A DNA stretch of 5,040 bases from Glaciecola sp. UBA983 (GTDB lineage: Bacteria > Pseudomonadota > Gammaproteobacteria > Enterobacterales > Alteromonadaceae). The stretch covers positions 1,302 through 6,341 of the forward strand of contig DBBN01000049.1 in the NCBI GenBank assembly GCA_002292215.1, given 5' to 3'. Every line of letters starts with the position of its first letter. Position 1 is the stretch's first letter. The notes below the pieces were generated by a model. It was given only the letters and a program-made list of their open reading frames with translations. It was not told the DNA's origin and did no database searches. Shown here piece after piece: positions 1-4,174 of this stretch. Made by a program: the position numbers and the translations under genes.

Positions 1-146
1 TGTTTGAGTTCAAATTGCTTAAGTTCATCTCTAGAAAAAATAATGATTTTTTTGACTTTAGGATAACGCGCTAAAATCGTTTCGATAAACTTTTTACCAA
101 ACGATCCCGTGCCACCGGTAATAAGTACGACTTTGTTGTCAAACAT
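1..146 (-). CDS. pseB: UDP-N-acetylglucosamine 4,6-dehydratase (inverting), PseB type, N-terminal part
   Basis: Only the first 48 codons lie in the window; the gene runs off the left edge. The protein opens with MFDNKVVLITGGTGSFGKKF, in which residues 10-17 (TGGTGSFG) are the glycine-rich NAD(P)-binding loop of an extended short-chain dehydrogenase. SRDELKQ at residues 38-44 is the next conserved block of PseB/FlaA1-type enzymes. The family converts UDP-GlcNAc to a UDP-4-keto-6-deoxy-AltNAc intermediate, the first cytoplasmic step of pseudaminic acid synthesis, used for flagellin glycosylation or surface polysaccharide. The ATG at 146-144 is supported by GGAGAA (plus coordinates 152-157) five bases upstream. 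A sigma-54-type promoter lies at 266-281, which fits flagellar-style control. With only the N-terminus visible, related dehydratases of capsule or O-antigen pathways remain possible; the enzyme class is secure, the pathway less so. Confidence 0.85.
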   Translation of the reverse strand, partial: MFDNKVVLITGGTGSFGKKFIETILARYPKVKKIIIFSRDELKQFELK

Positions 147-223
147 GCTAGTTCTCCGCATTAACCTAATTGTTAGTCATGGCGCGAGATCAATTTGTTT
201 GATCACGGTACGCAGCGTCAAGA

Positions 224-267
224 CTTTGTTCATAGTCAATTAATAACTGTAATTGTTATGAACAAAG
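224..267. repeat. Inverted repeat spanning the predicted pseB transcription start
   Basis: CTTTGTTCATA (224-234) is the exact reverse complement of TATGAACAAAG (257-267). Inside these 11-base arms, CAATTA (237-242) pairs with TAATTG (250-255), leaving a seven-base loop, ATAACTG. Neither side is followed by a T-run, so it is not an intrinsic terminator. The right arm touches the -12 element of the sigma-54 promoter and the predicted start falls near 255, inside the structure. A pseB transcript would therefore carry only part of it. A DNA operator is more likely than an RNA hairpin, but this is inference. Confidence 0.6.
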
Positions 268-281
268 CAAAGAATGTGCCA
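266..281 (-). promoter_or_regulatory. Sigma-54 (RpoN) promoter for pseB
   Basis: The minus strand reads TGGCAC-ATTCT-TTGCT, matching every fixed position of the sigma-54 core TGGCAC-N5-TTGCW, including the GG at -24 and GC at -12 with correct spacing. It is preceded by C, as the consensus prefers. Transcription would start near position 255, about 109 bases before the pseB start codon. Such promoters need an ATP-dependent NtrC-type activator. No activator gene is in the window. Confidence 0.75.
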
Positions 282-290
282 GAGAGAGTG

Positions 291-344
291 GGTAGATGGT
301 AGGTAGATGGTAGGTAGATGGGTGGGTGGGTGGAAAGGTAGATG
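291..344. repeat. G-rich tandem repeat with GGTAGATG units and a GGGT run
   Basis: The 11-base unit GGTAGATGGTA occurs at 291-301 and 302-312. A third, diverging copy starts at 313. The core GGTAGATG recurs at 291, 302, 313 and 337. Between the third and fourth copies lies GGGTGGGTGGGTGG (320-333), three GGG runs with single-T spacers and then GG, capable in principle of a two-layer or vacancy-bearing G-quadruplex on the plus strand. The array lies directly upstream of the sigma-54 promoter, where activator sites or copy-number-dependent effects are conceivable. Confidence 0.8.
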
Positions 345-371
345 TCTACGGATTAGAAAGTGATCGCACTT

Positions 372-399
372 TTGCTTAACCTACTAAATCGTTTACAAT
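372..399 (+). promoter_or_regulatory. Possible sigma-70-type promoter for the small gene at 448
   Basis: TACAAT (394-399) matches five of six bases of the -10 consensus. A weak -35, TTGCTT (372-377), lies 16 bases upstream. Transcription would start near 406, about 42 bases before the ATG. An alternative uses TTTACA (392-397) as -35 with a poor -10, TAATTT (415-420). In an AT-rich region such matches occur by chance, so the call is tentative. Confidence 0.3.
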
Positions 400-447
400 C
401 AGAAATGGAAGTGGTAATTTTGTCGCAACACAACTAGACAATAATTA

Positions 448-648
448 ATGAATAATTCAATAAAAAACTTACCTTTTGTTATCGCTGGAGCAACTATCGG
501 TGTTGCTATATATGCTATTTCATCATTAATATTTGGAACAACGATAAATCCTTTTTTCACTACATTCATTTGCGTATTTTTTAGTGCGAGTTTTACTAGC
601 GCTCTGCAAGAAAAATATGGTGTAAAAGAAGATCTTGGTACTGAATAA
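448..648 (+). CDS. Small two-helix membrane protein, unknown function
   Basis: The 66-residue product has two hydrophobic stretches, about residues 8-30 (LPFVIAGATIGVAIYAISSL) and 36-53, joined by a short GTTINP turn, and ends in a charged tail (QEKYGVKEDLGTE). This predicts a helical hairpin in the inner membrane. I recognise no family. Support for it being real includes the coherent hydrophobic/charged pattern and a strong hairpin beginning five bases after the stop codon. Against it, no clear Shine-Dalgarno sequence precedes the ATG (upstream is AGACAATAATTA). The opposite-strand frame over the same bases is low in complexity and partly made of repeats, so this strand is preferred. Confidence 0.55.
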   Translation: MNNSIKNLPFVIAGATIGVAIYAISSLIFGTTINPFFTTFICVFFSASFTSALQEKYGVKEDLGTE

Positions 649-653
649 GTAGT

Positions 654-695
654 TACATTGTTAAGGATCTCGGATAGAGAATGCTTAACAATGTA
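654..695 (+). terminator. Stem-loop after the small membrane gene, probable terminator
   Basis: TACATTGTTAAG (654-665) and CTTAACAATGTA (684-695) form a perfect 12-bp stem. Within it TCTC (668-671) pairs with GAGA (677-680) around a GGATA loop. It starts five bases after the stop codon of the 448-648 gene. The following tract, TAATTTCCCC, is only weakly T-rich, so termination may be inefficient, or the structure may serve to stabilise the 3' end. Confidence 0.5.
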
Positions 696-698
696 TAA

Positions 699-743
699 TT
701 TCCCCATAATAATTATCTTCCAATCTTTCCCCATAATAATTAT
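699..743. repeat. Direct repeat of 18 bases, two copies
   Basis: TTTCCCCATAATAATTAT occurs identically at 699-716 and 726-743, separated by nine bases, giving a 27-base period. The second copy runs into the 10-base palindrome AATAATTATT (735-744). It lies between the terminator-like hairpin and the next plus-strand gene. With only two copies it is not a CRISPR array. A paired binding site or a small duplication are both possible. Confidence 0.75.
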
Positions 744-826
744 TAACATCAAGCTGACAGACTCTAAGAATATGTCCTATATACAAATCACCCTAATATT
801 ATAAAGTATTAGTCGGTGAGCATTAA

Positions 827-841
827 ATGGATTTTCAATGA
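827..841 (+). other. Possible 4-codon leader frame coupled to the next gene by ATGA
   Basis: GGTGAG (815-820) is the only Shine-Dalgarno-like sequence here. It is six bases from an ATG at 827, which opens a frame Met-Asp-Phe-Gln-stop. The TGA stop overlaps the ATG at 838 of the following gene as ATGA. For the ATG at 838 the same GGTGAG lies 17 bases away, too far for direct use. Either the minigene is translated and couples to the main frame, or the main gene initiates with a weak site. This could be chance. Confidence 0.25.
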
Positions 842-1194
842 AAGTATTATCGTATATATTTATTTTAATTTTTGTCGCGTTTGTCGTTTATATGTTTCAG
901 TACATTGATAAAATAAATAATATTGATCATAAGATAATGTGTGATCATATTACACAATCAGCTACCATTGCTATGGCAGGAAGGCAACATGGCGATGATA
1001 TTGACGATATATTTGCCAAGTTCAGCACCCCACAATCCGACATACATAACACTGAAAAATTAAATATAATCCATGCTAATTTAATTCATTCAGCTTATGC
1101 TCAAAAAACACATATTAATGAATCAGATCAAAACCATGAAATTGAAAGATTTAGTAAGCAATCATTTTATAAGTATTGTGTTTATATTCATTGA
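838..1194 (+). CDS. Membrane-anchored small protein with C...RQxG...C pattern, unknown function
   Basis: The 118-residue product begins with a strong hydrophobic segment (residues 4-22), either an anchor or an uncleaved signal, followed by a hydrophilic domain presumably on the periplasmic side. Visible landmarks are Cys35, the block AMAGRQHG (45-52), an aromatic-containing middle (AYAQ) and a C-terminal F..xxFYKYC with Cys114 four residues from the end. From memory this layout (early Cys, RQxG, late Cys) resembles a group of small uncharacterised proteins common in marine gammaproteobacteria. The two cysteines could form a disulfide. The late Cys close to the stop suggests the protein is full length. 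Its 3' end overlaps the convergent antitoxin gene by 44 bases. Initiation is unusual, as described at 827. G+C is low: 14 of 60 bases at 841-900. Confidence 0.65.
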   Translation: MKVLSYIFILIFVAFVVYMFQYIDKINNIDHKIMCDHITQSATIAMAGRQHGDDIDDIFAKFSTPQSDIHNTEKLNIIHANLIHSAYAQKTHINESDQNHEIERFSKQSFYKYCVYIH

Positions 1195-1414
1195 TTAACA
1201 CCTCTTCCGCCCTTAAGCTCTCAATGATGGATCCTTGCATGCCTGGTAGTGAGAGTAAATGTAAGGCTTCTTGGACAGCCTCCCAGTCTTTACTCGATAA
1301 TAATACGGCATTGTGGCGTTGACTGGTGATAATGACGGGGGCATTCGATGCAGCGACATTATCAATTAAATGATGTAGGGTTTTACGTGCTTCTCGTACG
1401 GTTATGGTATGCAT
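1151..1414 (-). CDS. Type II antitoxin, Phd/YefM family, solitary
   Basis: The 87-residue protein shows the YefM pattern: MHTITVREARKTLHHLIDNV (1-20), where T5-V6-R7-E8-A9-R10 corresponds to the SEAR block of the DNA-binding fold. It continues with APVIIT (25-30), AVLLSSKDWEAVQE (36-49), the conserved LSLPGM (54-59) and SIIE. Family members bind a palindrome before their own gene and, through an acidic C-terminal segment, neutralise a RelE/YoeB-type toxin encoded just downstream. Here no toxin frame follows on the minus strand; the space is occupied by the opposite-strand gene ending at 1194. Residues after about 66 (LRAEEVLINEYKHNTYKMIA) do not look like the usual acidic tail, suggesting loss of the toxin and replacement of the antitoxin's end. 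The ATG at 1414 is supported by TAAGGA (1421-1426) six bases upstream. Confidence 0.85.
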   Translation of the reverse strand: MHTITVREARKTLHHLIDNVAASNAPVIITSQRHNAVLLSSKDWEAVQEALHLLSLPGMQGSIIESLRAEEVLINEYKHNTYKMIAY

Positions 1415-1436
1415 GATTTTTCCTTAAATAATGATC

Positions 1437-1453
1437 AGACGACTAGTCCGTCT
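1437..1453. promoter_or_regulatory. Palindrome upstream of the antitoxin, possible autoregulatory operator
   Basis: GACTAGTC (1441-1448) is a perfect palindrome. It is flanked by AGAC (1437-1440) and, after one extra C, by the complementary GTCT (1450-1453). It overlaps at its left end another palindrome, TGATCA (1432-1437). It sits about 23 bases before the antitoxin start codon, where Phd/YefM proteins normally bind to repress their own operon. Function is inferred from position only. Confidence 0.4.
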
Positions 1454-1593
1454 TAGCCAACGTTAACATTCCATGTAACCCGTAAAAGAGATGGTGGTAA
1501 TGAACATATATGGGTGAAGACAACCAATAACATTAGAATAAGGGACCATAAACGCGATTTCTACTGAACCTAAGATCAGTTTTGGGCTATGGG

Positions 1594-4068
1594 TTAATTA
1601 ACAACCGCTAAACCTAGCTTATCTAAGGTATAATCTAAGTGTGATTGGATCTCTTTAGAATCACTCGCCAAAGACAAAGCATGCTCCAAGTGCTCCCTAC
1701 CCTGTGAATATTGCCCAGATAACGTCAATGCCCAACCTAATGTGTCATAAAAACTTGGAATATCCCCGCGTAACTCGACAGCTTGTTTAGCGTGTGTAAT
1801 TGCTAATTCATACTGGGATGTTTGTGTATATAAAAAGGCTATATTATTTAACGCAATGGCTTGTTTAATCAATGGCAGAGGTGACGTCAATAACTTACTA
1901 TAATAAAAAATAGCTTGTTCATAATCGCCTATTTCAAGTAGATGTTCACTTAAACTTTCTAATAAAAAAACACGTTTAGGATAGCGTTTAATTAATGTTT
2001 TAAGTAATTCTGTTGTGTCATTTTCCCGGTTAATTTCACGACTCAATTGTACCAACTTATAAATCGTTGCGATCTCTGTAAACGATCCTTGTACTGCTTG
2101 AGTATATAACTCATATGCGTCTTTGGGTTGCTGCAAGGACGCACTAATATCTCCTTTTACCGCTAAAAAACGTGCTTTGTGAATAATTATTGATGAGTCC
2201 AAAGTAGTGACTAATTGCTGTGCTCGCGGGCTATTTCCTTGTTCCACTAACCAACTTGCATAACTGAGAATGGCGTCTTCGTTTTGAGGAGAAAGATTAA
2301 CCGCTGTAGCAAAGCTTTTTTCTGCACCGGTCTCATACTGCATGGTGCGCTGCATTTTCGCTAAGTACAGCAACCAAGTAGGATCGCTTTGCCATAAATC
2401 ATAAAGCATATCAAATTGAGTATTTCGCACAGCTATTTGGCCAAGCTCATGCAACAAATTGACTCTAATTATTTGAGGAGAAGCCGGTACTGGAGACGTT
2501 GCACCTGACTCACGATAACCCTGAATGATCTGATCAACCCCAGTTAATGCTTCCTCTGAACGCCCTAATTTGCGCAACAGCTCAACTCTAAACAGTCCTA
2601 TAGATGGATTGCTGGTATCAGCGTTGCGAAGTGGATCAAGCAGTGCATCTACATAAGTAAGACTCTCCGCAAAACGCTGCATTTTATAAGTAATGGTTGC
2701 TAACGACTGTGTCACTAAGGGCGTTTCAGGTAACGTCGGTGCGCTGAGTAATTGATACCCGCGTTGGTAGTTTTCTTGTTGTTCATAAATTTTAACGAGC
2801 AATAATGTTGCACTGACATCTTGCTTATTGAGCACAAGCCGGCGCTGTAATAATCGTTCAGCAGCCTCCAAATCACCATTTTCAACATACGCTACTGCTA
2901 ATATCAGGGCATATTCTTGATTCATCACTAATTGTGATTCATACGGAATGAGAATGCGCAGCGCCTCTTCGGGCTGATCCATTTGATGGTAAACCTGCGA
3001 CAACAGCACTAACGCATTCATATCATCGGGATTGTTCTCTAGGTACGAGTTAAATTTTCTAACCGATTGTTGCCAGTTCCCACCAGAATAACTCGACATT
3101 GCATCAATCAATAATAGCTGTGGATTCAATTGCTTGGTGCGATCATCAATTAAAGAAATACGATTGCTAATATAATCTAGGGCTTTTTCTGCAGCTTCGC
3201 GTTGATCTGTTTGTTTGAATATTTCGCTTTGAATATAAATAGCTAACGGATCGTTAGGAGATAAAGCCAATGCTTGTTCCAATGCATCCCCAGCTTGCTC
3301 TAATTGACCTATCGCTAAATACGAGTTAGCTAATGCTTTATAAGTACTGGATTTTTCTGACTCCAGCGTCAGTGATTGTTGATATGCCCTAATCGCGGCG
3401 TCATAGTCTTGTTGTAGACTATTGAGCCGTCCTTGCAAATACCAAAATTTAGGATCATCTTGGGCGAGTGTAGATAGCGCTTTTAGCTTTTCCTGCGCAT
3501 TATTCAAATCATTTAGATCTAAATAAATGTTAATTAACTCTAATTGAATGTCCGGCTCGTCTGGCGACAATAACGCGAGCTTATTGAGATCTCGAATTGC
3601 AGCCTGGGCATTACCTGACGCATAAAATGCACTGGCACGTATTAGCTGATAGCGTTTGAGTGATTGGGTAGTTGGCAGAATGTCGGCATTGAGAGCCAAC
3701 ACTTCTTGGTATTTACTTTGTTCAAATAGTGCGGTGGCTAGGTGTTCGAGCACATTCTTTTCATCGGCTCCCATCACTAACGCTTTTTCAAACTCTGCTT
3801 GAGCCTCTGCTGGCATTTTCTTGTGTAACAAGATCTCTGCGTAGAGTAGTTGTCCAGGGAGATGGGAAGGCTGTTTTTTTAATACATTGCGTATATGAAT
3901 GTTTGCTTCATCATACTGGCTTTTATCGAACGCGATTAACGCCTTTTCATAATCATCAGCATTTATTGTTGCAAGTACCGCAGTGCTTAATAATAAAGTG
4001 CCTATCAATAATATTCTAAATAAACTAACTAACATTCGCGCATAAGCGCCTACTCTAAAAATCCTCAC
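1594..4068 (-). CDS. TPR-repeat envelope protein, PrsT-like (PEP-CTERM/exosortase system), without lipobox
   Basis: The 824-residue product has a basic N-terminus and a hydrophobic stretch (about residues 12-33) ending in VLATINA, with possible signal peptidase I sites after Ala33 or Ala37. The rest is almost entirely tetratricopeptide repeats. The opening unit, DYEKALIAFDKSQYDEANIH followed by VLKKQP, and the closing blocks LNNIAFLY (740-747), HAKQAVEL (759-766) and DTLGWAL (775-781), resemble PrsT, the TPR protein of exosortase loci, which is usually a lipoprotein near 900 residues. There is no cysteine anywhere, so no lipid anchor is possible; it may be periplasmic or anchored by its N-terminal helix. 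It follows a PEP-CTERM gene on the same strand, which supports the link. The start is GTG at 4068, chosen for the strong AAGGAGGAG just upstream; the next start, Met12, has none. No clear intrinsic terminator follows the stop. A general TPR scaffold is the alternative. Confidence 0.8.
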   Translation of the reverse strand: MRIFRVGAYARMLVSLFRILLIGTLLLSTAVLATINADDYEKALIAFDKSQYDEANIHIRNVLKKQPSHLPGQLLYAEILLHKKMPAEAQAEFEKALVMGADEKNVLEHLATALFEQSKYQEVLALNADILPTTQSLKRYQLIRASAFYASGNAQAAIRDLNKLALLSPDEPDIQLELINIYLDLNDLNNAQEKLKALSTLAQDDPKFWYLQGRLNSLQQDYDAAIRAYQQSLTLESEKSSTYKALANSYLAIGQLEQAGDALEQALALSPNDPLAIYIQSEIFKQTDQREAAEKALDYISNRISLIDDRTKQLNPQLLLIDAMSSYSGGNWQQSVRKFNSYLENNPDDMNALVLLSQVYHQMDQPEEALRILIPYESQLVMNQEYALILAVAYVENGDLEAAERLLQRRLVLNKQDVSATLLLVKIYEQQENYQRGYQLLSAPTLPETPLVTQSLATITYKMQRFAESLTYVDALLDPLRNADTSNPSIGLFRVELLRKLGRSEEALTGVDQIIQGYRESGATSPVPASPQIIRVNLLHELGQIAVRNTQFDMLYDLWQSDPTWLLYLAKMQRTMQYETGAEKSFATAVNLSPQNEDAILSYASWLVEQGNSPRAQQLVTTLDSSIIIHKARFLAVKGDISASLQQPKDAYELYTQAVQGSFTEIATIYKLVQLSREINRENDTTELLKTLIKRYPKRVFLLESLSEHLLEIGDYEQAIFYYSKLLTSPLPLIKQAIALNNIAFLYTQTSQYELAITHAKQAVELRGDIPSFYDTLGWALTLSGQYSQGREHLEHALSLASDSKEIQSHLDYTLDKLGLAVVN

Positions 4069-4070
4069 AT

Positions 4071-4079
4071 CTCCTCCTT
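4071..4079 (-). promoter_or_regulatory. Strong ribosome binding site deciding the GTG start of the TPR gene
   Basis: The minus strand reads AAGGAGGAG-AT-GTG. The GTG at 4068 opens the long frame. An ATG overlapping it (4070-4068) is immediately followed by TGA, giving a start-stop pair in another frame. Spacing to GTG is short, four to five bases depending on which GGAG pairs, but shorter still for the ATG. The in-frame Met12 lacks any such site, so GTG is the best start. Confidence 0.7.
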
Positions 4080-4113
4080 GATACTAGAGTGAAGGCAATA
4101 CAACAATTGTAAG

Positions 4114-4129
4114 AGCAATAAAAGTGCAG
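4114..4129 (-). promoter_or_regulatory. Sigma-54-like promoter for the TPR gene
   Basis: The minus strand reads CTGCAC-TTTTA-TTGCT. Against the core TGGCAC-N5-TTGCW it keeps the -12 TTGCT and GCAC with exact spacing, but has CT in place of the first TG, so one G of the -24 pair is lost. Transcription would start near 4103, about 34 bases before the GTG start. A competing sigma-70 reading uses GTGACT (4128-4133), a 16-base spacer and TACAAT (4106-4111). Either would give the TPR gene its own transcript. Confidence 0.45.
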
Positions 4130-4161
4130 TCACTACAATTGATTACAAATTATAGCGACTG
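4127..4161 (-). terminator. 14-bp stem-loop between the PEP-CTERM and TPR genes, terminator or attenuator
   Basis: As minus-strand RNA, CAGUCGCUAUAAUU pairs along all 14 positions with AAUUGUAGUGACUG around the seven-base loop UGUAAUC. Two of the pairs are G-U or U-G wobbles, which become C-A mismatches on the plus strand, so the fold is favoured only in the sense of these genes. It begins 13 bases after the PEP-CTERM stop codon and is followed by CACUUUUAUUG, a short U-tract. It probably ends or reduces transcription from the upstream gene before the TPR gene. Confidence 0.55.
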
Positions 4162-4174
4162 AAGAACGGAATAA

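Larger units (their letters stand above)
147..447. other. Divergent intergenic region, no gene, rich in regulatory-looking structure
   Basis: No convincing reading frame lies in these 301 bases, which separate leftward pseB from the rightward small gene at 448. They hold a short inverted repeat GATCAA/TTGATC (188-193, 199-204), the large inverted repeat at 224-267, the sigma-54 promoter at 266-281, the G-rich repeats at 291-344, a small hairpin AAAGTG-ATCG-CACTTT (357-372), and a possible plus-strand promoter at 372-399. The predicted pseB leader, from about position 255 to 147, would be roughly 109 nucleotides. Confidence 0.7.

Noticed and set aside
357..373. The hairpin AAAGTG-ATCG-CACTTTT as a terminator
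   Set aside because: The stem is only six to seven pairs, no plus-strand gene is seen upstream, and its T-run is part of the stem.
699..743. A CRISPR array
   Set aside because: Only two repeat copies with a nine-base spacer; no array and no cas genes.
399..752. A 117-codon minus-strand frame over the small membrane gene
   Set aside because: Its N-terminus is two near-identical copies of an IIIMGK segment created by the 18-base direct repeats, it has no ribosome site, and it covers the terminator-like hairpin. The opposite-strand frame at 448-648 is more coherent.
838..1150. A minus-strand toxin gene paired with the antitoxin
   Set aside because: No minus-strand frame of toxin length follows the antitoxin, and the stretch is covered by a plus-strand gene with coherent protein features.
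1563..1580. A terminator after the TPR gene
   Set aside because: The minus strand has ACTGA...TCAGT with only five clean pairs and no following T-run, too weak to call.
3729..4019. A 96-codon plus-strand frame within the TPR gene
   Set aside because: It is antisense to a long, well-supported coding region, and its composition is that of a reverse-strand shadow with no domain or ribosome site.
4149..4154. A perfect TATAAT on the minus strand between the PEP-CTERM and TPR genes
   Set aside because: It sits inside the 14-bp stem and has no acceptable -35 16 to 18 bases upstream.
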